Notes: a model not told the origin generated them from the letters alone. A stretch of 8,713 nucleotides of DNA from Lachnospiraceae bacterium UBA3732 (GCA_002372545.1 DFHD01000056.1:1-8713), one strand, 5' to 3'; positions 1 through 6,902 are shown, counted from the stretch's first letter. Translations and numbers: made by a program.

Positions 1-37
1 CTTCCTGGCGAGGGACGGGTCTGGACAGAGCCCAGTA

Positions 38-66
38 TTGAATTGAGATTAAATGTGTAGTAAAAT
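38..66 (+). promoter_or_regulatory. Candidate sigma-70/SigA promoter for the surface-protein gene
   Basis: TTGAAT (38-43) and TAAAAT (61-66) are separated by 17 bases, the preferred spacing. Transcription would start near 73 and give a 5' UTR of about 110 nt that contains the 79-96 palindrome. The region is AT-rich, so a chance match is possible. No better promoter was seen before the gene. Confidence 0.42.
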
Positions 67-78
67 TAGCACATCTTT

Positions 79-96
79 TAGCTGAACATTCAGCTA
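79..96 (+). promoter_or_regulatory. Perfect palindrome in the predicted 5' UTR
   Basis: TAGCTGAA and TTCAGCTA form a perfect 8-base inverted repeat around CA. As RNA this would be a 7-bp stem with a 4-nt loop. As DNA it has the symmetry of a dimeric regulator's operator. No U-tract follows, so it is not an intrinsic terminator. Its function is not known. Confidence 0.4.
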
Positions 97-182
97 TCCT
101 TGGTGGATTCCTACATTTAATTTCCGTAGGTAAATTTACGCTGTCGTTGGATGATATCAAAAAATAAATGGAGGAATAATAA

Positions 183-3100
183 ATGAGAAAATCATTGTTA
201 TTTATCACATTGACTTGTATGTTTATAGTGTTGTTCTCGGCCGGAACAAATCCGACTTATGCGGCAGACAGTTCCTATTCCGTGATATTCAGCTACAACG
301 GAAAAAACTATTCTATCGGCAGTATCACAGGCACGCAGGAGATATCGCTGTCCACTATCCTGTCTTCGCTGGAGATCACGGGTGACGTCACAGCGGCATC
401 CGTCTCCGAAGGTCAGGAAATGACCGTCACAACGACAGCCATCACCCTAACCAAAGCCTTCGGAACCGGCTGGCTCAGGGTGACGGCAGGCGGAACAGAG
501 TATGAGATCACCATTACCAGTACCCCGGATTCCATCAGTGTTGTATTGTACGGCACGCTGTTCTTTGACAAGAACGGCGGCAGCGGCATCATGGACGGTC
601 AATCTGTACGGGAGTACTCGACGACCGTTTTGCCTGATTGCACATTTACGCCTCCGGACGGTTATGAGTTTGACCAGTGGGAAATCAACGGAGCCAGATA
701 CAATGCAGGGGCCACATTTACCTTCGGTCAAACGACCACAGCAAAAGCGATCTGGAAGCTGCGGGAAGGCGTTCACAGCATCACAGCTGCTTATAACAAT
801 TCGGATGGAGATGTTGTCGTCAGTCCGACTATGGCGGCAGCGGACGAACAAGTTACCGTCACTGTGCAGCCCGTAGCGGGAAAGGCTGTGGACAGCATTA
901 GCTATTCCTACGGCTCGACCTCCGGGCAGGCTCTGTCCGGCGTGGAGAGCGGCGTTTATACCTTCTCCATGCCGGGGGAGAATACCACGGTCAGCGTGAC
1001 ATTCAAGGAAGCCACAAAGGAACCCATAGCGTATGTGGATGAAAACGGAAGCAGCCAGAGCTGCAATGATTACTGCTATGTTCGCTCTACCGATACCATT
1101 TGGAGCGGCTGGGTCGTTGCCTCCCAAAATCTGACCCTCGACCGCCGCGTGACTGTCAGCGGCACGGTGAACCTGATCCTGATGGACGGCAAGACCCTGA
1201 CCGTCACGGGCGGTATCCAAGTCGGCGAGGGCAGTACGCTGAACATCTATGCTCAAAGCGGGAACACAGGCGAACTGATTGCGGGAAACAAACAGAACAG
1301 CTACGCTGCAGGCATCGGCGGCAATAAAGGTAGCTATAACGCCGGAACGATTACCGTTAATGGCGGCCAGATCACGGCGACAGGCGGCTATAATAGTGCC
1401 GGTATCGGCGGAGCCAGTGAGTATTATCCATACCTTGGAAGTGCCGGAAACATCACGATTCGCGGCAATGCAAATGTTGTCGCAACAGGCGGCAAATATA
1501 GCTCCGGCATCGGCTGCGGCAGCGGGGGAATCGGCGGCAGTATTACCATTGACGGGAATGCCAGGGTTCAAGCAATAGCGCTTGAAGGCTACAGCGGCAG
1601 CGGCGCGGCCATCGGCAGCGGCAGAGGCGGCTACGTCAACTCCATCACAATCTCGGGCGGCACGGTAATTGCTACGGGCGCCAACATGGGTTCAGCCATC
1701 GGCAACGGCAACAGCAACAGCGGCGGAGATGGCGGCACGATCAGCATCACCGGCGGCGATGTGACCGCTACCGCAACAGGCAGTTGGGGCGCAGGCATAG
1801 GCGGCCTGTGTAAATCCATTACCATCGGCGGGAATGCGGTCGTCCATGCAACCGGCGGGAACTGGGGCGCGGGTATCGGCGGCTACTATCAAAAGGCAGT
1901 CGGCGATATCACCATTGAGGGAAACGCAAATGTCACAGCGACCGGCGGAGCGAGCGGCGCGGGAATCGGCACCGGCAGCGAGGCCGAAGGCGAAGCTGTC
2001 ATTACCATCACCGGCGGTACGGTCAACGCCTCAACGAGCGCTTCAAACGGCGCTGCGGCGATTGGCAGCGGTTACAAGTCCAAGGGCAAGACCACCGTTT
2101 CCATCAGCGGCGGCCAGGTCACCGCTTCGGGCAGCAGCATTTACGGCGTGGGCATTGGCGGCGGCAACACCGGCGCAGCCGGAGAAGAAGTTGTGGTCAA
2201 TATCACCGGGGGTGTCGTGGACGCCAGTGGCCGCGCGGGTATCGGCACGGCCAACGCTTCCAACGCCAAACTGACGATCAACATCTCCGGCGGAAAAGTG
2301 ACGGCCAGAGGCGCGATTGACGGCAGCAACAAGTGTGCCGCCATCGGGCAGGGCAACAACTCCAATTCCGTCACCGAAATCAACATCACCGGCGGCATCG
2401 TCAGGGCGCTGGGCACCGGTACCGGCATTGGCTCCGGCGCGAACTCCAAACAGACGCCTACGATTAAGCTGGGCTATACAGACGAGACGAAGAACGGTAT
2501 GGAGATCACCGCCATTGACTACAATGGAACGGTAACACTGAATAAAAGCTTCAAATACCAGGATGGCACAGGAGCCGTATCTACTCCGATTACCGCCAAT
2601 AAAACCATCGTGCCCTCGGACTCCACGGCACATACGCACGGCTTCACCTATACCGTTGACGGCAAGACCATCACGGCCACCTGCACCAACAGCGACAATC
2701 AGTGCAATCTTACCGAACACAAGGCCATGCTGACCATCGGGGAACCCGACGGAAAGACCAGCATGGTCTACGATGGCACGGCAAAGGCGGCGGTTCTCAC
2801 CGGGGATACGGATGTGTTGACCGCGGATGTGGTCTACAAGAAGGGTAATACTGTCCTGCCATCAGCGCCCAGCGATGCCGGGAATTATACCGCCAGCATC
2901 ACGCTCGGAGAAGCGACTGCGACGGTATCGTATGAGATCACGAAGAAGTCCGTCACCTTCGCAAGCATCACGGCCAAGGACAAGGTGTACGACGGTACAA
3001 CCAAGGCGTCTTGCAGTATTGGAACAGGGGTAAACGGCGCGGTCAGCGGGGACAGCGTATCCGCCAATGTTTCCAGTGGCGTCGCGAATTTTGATACCCC

Positions 3101-5090
3101 GGATGTGGGCGTAAACAAGGCAGTTACCTTCACGAACTGGACACTGCAAGGCAGTTCAAAGGATAACTACGAGATGGTTCAGCCGGAGCCGCAGTATCGG
3201 ACGATCACGCCCCGTGTCATTACCATCACCGCCAAAGCCCAGACTGTACAGCAAGGCGGCATAGTGAATTCTTCACCCGAACAGGTGGAGGTGACCAGCG
3301 GAACGCTTGCAGAGGGACAGCAGATTTCAGAGATCACCTTAACCGGCGATACATCTGCTATAACTACCAATGGCAGCATTACCCCAAGCGAAGTGAAAAT
3401 ACTGGATGCTTCCAACAATGATGTAACTGCAAATTATGTGGTAAATTATTCCACAGGGACACTTACCGTTAAGGAAGCTCTTCCTCACACCCATGAGTTC
3501 ACCTATTCTGCAACCGGTAATAATATCACGGCTACCTGTGCAAATTCGGAAAGCAATTGTTCGTTGCCAGATCAAAAGGCAGTACTGACGATCAATGCTC
3601 CAACGGAGCTTACCTACGATGGTACGGCGAAGGAAGCAAATGTCAGCGGTTCAATACCGGGAATAACAATACCGGGCATTGTTTACACAAAGGATGATGC
3701 GGTATTTGAAGGAATACCCACAGAAGCAGGCACATATACGGCAAGCATCACAGTTGAAGGTGTGACCGCAAGTGTGAGCTATACAATAACACTGAATCCA
3801 ATTAAGATTGTCCCGACGCTGACGGTAAGTGACTATACAAAGACCTATGACGGCAACTCGGTTACAATCAGCGACCTCACCAAGTCAGCGAAAGATGGAA
3901 GTTCTGATATTGAGGGAACATGGGACTTTGAAGGAACACCGGGACTTAAGGATGTTTCAGACAGCGGTACGATCACAGTTAGATTTATGCCGACGGATAC
4001 AACGAATTATGAGAGTACAACGACTACATTTACACTGACGATCAATCGTAAGGATGTCACAGTGAAAGCAGACAACAAGAGTATGGTTGTAGGCACAACG
4101 CCTGAACCGGAGCTGACGGCAACGGTCAGCGGTACGGTTGGAAGTGACACAGTTATTTATTCACTTGATCGTGAGGCCGGCACGGTGGTAGGCGATTATG
4201 TCATCACACCGAGCGGCGTTACATTGCAGGGTAATTATATTGTAAGCTATGAAACCGGAACATTTACGATAACGGAAGATACTGCAGCTCCGGTTGTCAA
4301 GAAAGCACCAAAGGCTATTACCGGACTTGTCTACAATGGCACGGCACAGGCGCTTGTAGAGCCGGGTGAGGCGGAAAACGGTACGATGTACTATGCGGTA
4401 ACTACCGAGAACACAGCCCCTGCGGATAACCTTTATACCACATCGAACTATACAGCAACCAATGCCGGAACCTACTATGTATGGTATAAGGCAGTGGGAG
4501 ATGAGAACCATAATGATTCCGAACCGGAGATGGTCGAAGCAAAGATTGGTCTTCCCTTCGTGGATGTAAAAGAGGGTAAGTATTATTATGACGCTGTTGC
4601 CTGGGCATTCTGCCAGGATGAACCCATCGTATCCGGCGTAGATGAGACTCACTTTGCGCCCGGACAGAGCTGTAACAGAAGCCAGACCATTACCTTCCTT
4701 TGGAGGGCAGCGGGCTGCGAGACGGTCGATGCAGAGAATCCCTTTACCGATGTGAAGGATGGAAAGTTCTACACAACAGCCGTTCTCTGGGCATATGTGA
4801 ACAGCATCGCCGGTGGTAAGACAGCAACCACCTTCGCACCTTCCGCAGTATGTACAAGAGCAGACTTTGTCACCTTCCTCTGGAGGATGACAGGTTCGCC
4901 GGAAGTAACGGATGCAGAGAATCCCTTTGCGGATGTAGCGGATGGAAAATACTACACGCAGGCCGTTCTCTGGGCATACGAAAATGGTATTGTCGCCGGA
5001 ACAGACGCAACCCACTTCTCGCCGAAGGCTGAGGTAACGCGCGGACAGGCGATCACCTTTATCTACAGATACTGCACGAAGGATGAGTGA
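183..5090 (+). CDS. Large secreted multi-repeat surface protein with three SLH domains
   Basis: This 1635-residue protein is probably exported by Sec and held non-covalently on secondary cell-wall polymer by its SLH domains; adhesion or matrix binding is an inference. The ATG at 183 follows GGAGG (170-174) by 8 nt. Residues 1-27 or 1-28 form a signal peptide (basic MRK, hydrophobic core, cleavage near TYA-A). Domains in order: an unrecognised beta-rich segment (about 30-115); a degenerate Listeria-Bacteroides/InlB repeat (about 124-192, FDKNGGSG..YEFDQW); a second divergent bacterial repeat (about 197-276); a DGKTLTV lead-in (about 315-360); thirteen AGIGG repeats (365-755); a His/Cys module plus MBG domain (817-920), duplicated at 1102-1202; further MBG/YDG-like repeats (about 921-1097 and 1205-1452, with KVYDGTT and KTYDGN signatures); and SLH repeats at about 1458-1633. 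No enzyme motif is visible. It lacks an LPxTG sortase signal, so SLH is the anchor. Base composition is uneven along the gene. Confidence 0.93.
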   Translation: MRKSLLFITLTCMFIVLFSAGTNPTYAADSSYSVIFSYNGKNYSIGSITGTQEISLSTILSSLEITGDVTAASVSEGQEMTVTTTAITLTKAFGTGWLRVTAGGTEYEITITSTPDSISVVLYGTLFFDKNGGSGIMDGQSVREYSTTVLPDCTFTPPDGYEFDQWEINGARYNAGATFTFGQTTTAKAIWKLREGVHSITAAYNNSDGDVVVSPTMAAADEQVTVTVQPVAGKAVDSISYSYGSTSGQALSGVESGVYTFSMPGENTTVSVTFKEATKEPIAYVDENGSSQSCNDYCYVRSTDTIWSGWVVASQNLTLDRRVTVSGTVNLILMDGKTLTVTGGIQVGEGSTLNIYAQSGNTGELIAGNKQNSYAAGIGGNKGSYNAGTITVNGGQITATGGYNSAGIGGASEYYPYLGSAGNITIRGNANVVATGGKYSSGIGCGSGGIGGSITIDGNARVQAIALEGYSGSGAAIGSGRGGYVNSITISGGTVIATGANMGSAIGNGNSNSGGDGGTISITGGDVTATATGSWGAGIGGLCKSITIGGNAVVHATGGNWGAGIGGYYQKAVGDITIEGNANVTATGGASGAGIGTGSEAEGEAVITITGGTVNASTSASNGAAAIGSGYKSKGKTTVSISGGQVTASGSSIYGVGIGGGNTGAAGEEVVVNITGGVVDASGRAGIGTANASNAKLTINISGGKVTARGAIDGSNKCAAIGQGNNSNSVTEINITGGIVRALGTGTGIGSGANSKQTPTIKLGYTDETKNGMEITAIDYNGTVTLNKSFKYQDGTGAVSTPITANKTIVPSDSTAHTHGFTYTVDGKTITATCTNSDNQCNLTEHKAMLTIGEPDGKTSMVYDGTAKAAVLTGDTDVLTADVVYKKGNTVLPSAPSDAGNYTASITLGEATATVSYEITKKSVTFASITAKDKVYDGTTKASCSIGTGVNGAVSGDSVSANVSSGVANFDTPDVGVNKAVTFTNWTLQGSSKDNYEMVQPEPQYRTITPRVITITAKAQTVQQGGIVNSSPEQVEVTSGTLAEGQQISEITLTGDTSAITTNGSITPSEVKILDASNNDVTANYVVNYSTGTLTVKEALPHTHEFTYSATGNNITATCANSESNCSLPDQKAVLTINAPTELTYDGTAKEANVSGSIPGITIPGIVYTKDDAVFEGIPTEAGTYTASITVEGVTASVSYTITLNPIKIVPTLTVSDYTKTYDGNSVTISDLTKSAKDGSSDIEGTWDFEGTPGLKDVSDSGTITVRFMPTDTTNYESTTTTFTLTINRKDVTVKADNKSMVVGTTPEPELTATVSGTVGSDTVIYSLDREAGTVVGDYVITPSGVTLQGNYIVSYETGTFTITEDTAAPVVKKAPKAITGLVYNGTAQALVEPGEAENGTMYYAVTTENTAPADNLYTTSNYTATNAGTYYVWYKAVGDENHNDSEPEMVEAKIGLPFVDVKEGKYYYDAVAWAFCQDEPIVSGVDETHFAPGQSCNRSQTITFLWRAAGCETVDAENPFTDVKDGKFYTTAVLWAYVNSIAGGKTATTFAPSAVCTRADFVTFLWRMTGSPEVTDAENPFADVADGKYYTQAVLWAYENGIVAGTDATHFSPKAEVTRGQAITFIYRYCTKDE
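1275..2448 (+). repeat. Thirteen glycine-rich AGIGG-type repeats (predicted beta-solenoid)
   Basis: Residues 365-755 of the surface protein contain thirteen copies of an A-G-I-G-G-like core (first residues 376, 406, 441, 475, 504, 537, 563, 593, 625, 656, 685, 719 and 747), spaced 26-35 residues, average about 31. Between cores the pattern is roughly I-T-I-x-G-G-x-V-x-A-T-G-G. This periodic alternation of short beta strands and glycine turns is typical of right-handed parallel beta-helices; the fold is inferred. The DNA copies have diverged at synonymous positions, so the array is not a recent expansion. The GC-rich repeats also create long but meaningless open frames on the other strand. Confidence 0.88.
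2631..2942 (+). repeat. First copy of His/Cys module plus MBG domain
   Basis: Residues 817-920 of the surface protein start with HTHGFTY and a cysteine pair (C834, C841, seven apart), then an MBG-type domain with the signature VYDGTAK and a closing DAGNYTASIT strand. The same arrangement recurs 285 residues later. HxHxFTY..C..C segments joined to MBG domains are a combination I associate with clostridial surface proteins. The two cysteines could form a disulphide in the exported protein; this is an inference. Confidence 0.75.
3486..3788 (+). repeat. Second copy of His/Cys module plus MBG domain
   Basis: Residues 1102-1202 repeat the 817-920 module: HTHEFTY, cysteines C1119 and C1126 with the same seven-residue spacing, then LTYDGTAK and EAGTYTASIT. 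The protein pattern is conserved, but the DNA is clearly more AT-rich than copy one and uses different synonymous codons. This points to an old duplication or to separate acquisition rather than a recent tandem copy. Confidence 0.72.
4554..5081 (+). other. Three SLH (S-layer homology) cell-wall anchoring domains
   Basis: Three repeats at residues of about 1458-1510, 1520-1570 and 1581-1633 each follow PF(x)DV..G.(Y/F)Y..AV.WA........FxP......FxxR. SLH triplets bind pyruvylated secondary cell-wall polymers. The TRAE-like binding motif is NRSQ in repeat 1, TRAD in repeat 2 and TRGQ in repeat 3, so the first is the most diverged. Cysteines at 1477, 1497, 1512 and 1557 are unusual for an exported Gram-positive domain and might form a disulphide. 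Confidence 0.9.
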
Positions 5091-5133
5091 TTTCGATCAG
5101 TAAAGCATTAATGAGTGATCGAGATCAGTAAAG
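5083..5133 (+). repeat. Short direct duplication spanning the stop codon
   Basis: Bases 5083-5105 and 5111-5133 are two 23-base copies, 20 of 23 identical and 28 bases apart. Each starts ATGAGTGAT and ends GATCAGTAAAG. The first copy contains the end of the surface-protein gene, including its TGA (5088-5090); the second lies in the trailer before the terminator. Confidence 0.75.
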
Positions 5134-5161
5134 ATTTAGTGTGTAATTGAAGAGCACAACG

Positions 5162-5198
5162 ATCCGCCGGGGGCGAAATGCCCCTGGCGGATTTTTTT
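5162..5198 (+). terminator. Strong intrinsic terminator after the surface-protein gene
   Basis: A 13-bp GC-rich stem (5162-5174 with 5180-5192, one G-U wobble) closes on a 5-nt GAAAT loop and is followed by a run of seven T (5192-5198). It lies 71 bases after the surface-protein stop and ends that transcript. An ATG within the loop (5178) is in frame with the downstream regulator but cannot sensibly be its start. Confidence 0.94.
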
Positions 5199-5284
5199 CG
5201 CTGCATGCTTTCCCTGACGGCTCGAGTCTTTACGGTTTCCTTGAAAGTATGCGTCTTGCCGGTAAGGCAGGGCCTTCATGTATA

Positions 5285-5298
5285 TGCATGCTGCATGC
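5285..5298 (+). promoter_or_regulatory. Candidate MocR operator: tandem TGCATGC pair
   Basis: Two perfect, directly adjacent TGCATGC copies (5285-5291, 5292-5298) end at the base before the mocR -35 box. MocR/GabR/PdxR proteins bind as dimers, often to direct repeats at their own promoters, so this is a reasonable autoregulatory site. Each copy contains the palindrome GCATGC. The assignment is inferred from position and symmetry only. Confidence 0.45.
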
Positions 5299-5327
5299 TT
5301 GAAAAAATTGCCGTGGAATGCTACAAT
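5299..5327 (+). promoter_or_regulatory. mocR promoter, predicted leaderless
   Basis: TTGAAA (5299-5304) and TACAAT (5322-5327) are 17 bases apart, a near-consensus SigA-type promoter. Six T residues separate the -10 box from the ATG at 5334, so the expected start of transcription, about 7 bases past the -10 box, falls on the A of the ATG. Confidence 0.75.
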
Positions 5328-5333
5328 TTTTTT

Positions 5334-6881
5334 ATGTTCACATATGTTTTCCGGGACAATAAAATACCGCTTTATGAGCAGCTGGCTTCTTTTATCCGGG
5401 CGGATATTGAGGCCGGCGTTATTGCGGCGGATGAAAAGCTGCCCTCCAAGAGGAGCCTGGCCAAGAATCTGGGTGTCAGTGTGATCACCGTGGAAGGCGC
5501 ATACAGTCAGCTTCTGGGCGAAGGCTATATTTACGCCCGGGAGAGGCAGGGCTATTTTGCTACGGATATCCGGTCATATCTTCCTGCGGAGCAGGGGGCT
5601 TTTCCTGATCCTGCGGAGCAGATGTCAGCCGGATCGTCCGGTTCAGAACGTCAGGGTAAATCGTCCCGTTCAGAACGTCTGGGTGGATTGGAAGCGCCGG
5701 TTATGCTTGAGGAACCGACATCCCCGGAGATCCGCTGGGACCTTTCCGGAAACCGGGTATCCCCGGAGCATTTCCCCTTTTCTGTATGGACGAGGCTGAT
5801 CCGACGCAGCCTTTCGGAGGAACAGCGGGAGCTGGTCACCCCATCCTTCCCCACAGGTGTAAGGGTGCTTCGGGAGGCTATAGCCGGTCATCTCAGTTCC
5901 TTTCGTGGGCTGAGGGTTTCGCCGGATCAGATCGTAGTGGGGGCCGGGACGGAGTATTTATACGGACTGATCCTGCAGCTGATCGGCAGGGATAAGATCT
6001 TCTGTCTGGAAAATCCGGGATATAAAAAGGCAGCTCAGATTTACGATATGAGCGGTGCGGTATGCCGGTTCGCCGGAATGGATGAGCAGGGGATCCTGCC
6101 GGAAGAGCTGGATCTCGCAAAGGCGGATGTGGCTCATATCAGCCCCAATCATCATTTTCCCACAGGCATTACCATGCCGGTCCGCCGAAGAAGAGAGATT
6201 CTGCAGTGGGCAGGGGAGAAGCCTGGCAGGTATGTGATCGAGGATGATTATGACAGTGAATTCCGGCTTTCCGGAAAACCGATACCGCCGCTTTTTGCCA
6301 TAGACAGAAACGAAAAGGTGATCTATATCAATACCTTTTCCAAGTCCCTTTCTCCGACCATCCGGGTGAGCTATATGATCCTGCCTGTACATCTGGCGGA
6401 GCTGTTTCGACAGAAGCTGATGTTTTACTCCTGCACGGTACCGAACCTGGTGCAGTATACCCTGGCCGCCTTTCTTTCAGAAGGCTATTTTGAGCGGCAC
6501 ATCAACAGAATGCGTCACTTTTATGCCGGAAAACGGCGGGAGGTGCTGCAGTGTTTTTCCGATAGCGGGCTGGCGGATCATGCGGAGGTTCAGGAGGAGA
6601 CCAGCGGTCTCCACTTTACCCTCCGTTTCCGGACGTCTCTTTCCGATCAGGAACTGGCTGAGGCTTTTCTGCGGCGGGGCATACGGATGACACCACTTTC
6701 GGCCTATGATCACCTGGGGGAAAATCCGGCGACGCATATTTTTATTTTGAATTATTCCCATGTGGATACGGAAACGCTGACGGAGGGCTTCCGGGAGATC
6801 CGGCGGGTGCTGTTGGAGACTGCGGGGGGAGCTGCAGGAAGACCGGAAGAAACGATGAAATCTGCCGGGGAGAGACGGTGA
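5334..6881 (+). CDS. MocR/PdxR-like GntR-family regulator with aminotransferase-like domain
   Basis: This 515-residue transcription factor joins a GntR winged helix (about 8-78: PLYEQLASFIRADI, KLPSKRSLAKNLGVS, then a wing ending GYF) to a fold-type I aminotransferase domain (about 135-495) that in this family binds PLP and acts as the sensor. Visible landmarks are the N-H-H-F-P-T-G segment (272-278), EDDYDSEF (303-310) with the aspartate that contacts the pyridine nitrogen, and TFSKS with K337 as the expected Schiff-base lysine. A repetitive linker (about 84-120) joins the halves. I chose the ATG at 5334 because family members begin just here, a few residues before PLYEQL. Upstream in-frame starts fall in the terminator loop (5178) or upstream of the promoter -35 box (5295), and neither has a ribosome site. 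No divergent pdxS/pdxT gene is present, so a vitamin B6 role is not shown; GabR- or other MocR-like roles are equally possible. Confidence 0.92.
   Translation: MFTYVFRDNKIPLYEQLASFIRADIEAGVIAADEKLPSKRSLAKNLGVSVITVEGAYSQLLGEGYIYARERQGYFATDIRSYLPAEQGAFPDPAEQMSAGSSGSERQGKSSRSERLGGLEAPVMLEEPTSPEIRWDLSGNRVSPEHFPFSVWTRLIRRSLSEEQRELVTPSFPTGVRVLREAIAGHLSSFRGLRVSPDQIVVGAGTEYLYGLILQLIGRDKIFCLENPGYKKAAQIYDMSGAVCRFAGMDEQGILPEELDLAKADVAHISPNHHFPTGITMPVRRRREILQWAGEKPGRYVIEDDYDSEFRLSGKPIPPLFAIDRNEKVIYINTFSKSLSPTIRVSYMILPVHLAELFRQKLMFYSCTVPNLVQYTLAAFLSEGYFERHINRMRHFYAGKRREVLQCFSDSGLADHAEVQEETSGLHFTLRFRTSLSDQELAEAFLRRGIRMTPLSAYDHLGENPATHIFILNYSHVDTETLTEGFREIRRVLLETAGGAAGRPEETMKSAGERR
5583..5690 (+). repeat. 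27-bp-period tandem repeat in the MocR interdomain linker
   Basis: The linker shows a 9-residue (27-base) period: PAEQGAFPD, PAEQMSAGS, SGSERQGKS, SRSERLGGL. CCTGCGGAGCAG recurs exactly at 5583 and 5610. The 27-base units 5634-5660 and 5661-5687 match at 23 of 27 positions. The insertions keep the reading frame, which fits a flexible tether that tolerates length change. Confidence 0.8.
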
Positions 6882-6902
6882 GAGACTTCCGGGAGATCCG
6901 GC
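6788..6902 (+). repeat. 17-base direct repeat at the mocR 3' end
   Basis: CTTCCGGGAGATCCGGC occurs exactly at 6788-6804, inside the mocR coding region (FREIR), and again at 6886-6902, just after its stop. The copies are 98 bases apart. This may be the trace of a local duplication that altered the C-terminus, or a coincidence in similarly composed sequence. Confidence 0.6.

Larger units (their letters stand above)
1..182. other. Gene-poor leader upstream of the surface-protein gene
   Basis: No complete gene is visible here. One + frame is open from the window edge to a TAG at 58-60 (it reads LPGEGRVWTEPSIELRLNV) and could be the last codons of an upstream gene. A second + frame is open from 42 to a TAA at 165-167. 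It reads like protein (for example HLLAEHSAILGGFLHLISVG), but it lacks an ATG, GTG or TTG start and is preceded by a TGA at 39-41. The two could be pieces of one frameshifted gene remnant, or chance. I do not recognise either peptide. The stretch also holds a candidate promoter and a palindrome, listed separately. Confidence 0.4.

Noticed and set aside
53..85. 10-codon open frame MCSKISTSFS in the leader
   Set aside because: It has no ribosome site, is very short, and its ATG lies upstream of the predicted transcription start.
447..1571. 374-codon minus-strand open frame opposite the surface protein
   Set aside because: It results from GC-rich sequence and repeats in the true gene. The + strand product has a signal peptide and known domains; the antisense product has none.
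1275..2448. Repeat array considered as CRISPR or DNA satellite
   Set aside because: The periodicity is at protein level with variable spacing in multiples of three and no conserved DNA repeat.
2043..2720. 225-codon minus-strand open frame opposite the AGIGG repeats
   Set aside because: It is an antisense reading of the Gly/Ala-rich repeat, with no ribosome site and no domain logic.
4161..5015. 284-codon minus-strand open frame opposite the MBG and SLH region
   Set aside because: It is a Cys-, Ile- and Arg-rich shadow of the well-supported SLH coding sequence.
5178..5333. 52-residue N-terminal extension of the MocR protein
   Set aside because: The start would lie in the terminator loop, the segment is unlike GntR N-termini, it has no ribosome site, and the promoter lies downstream of it.
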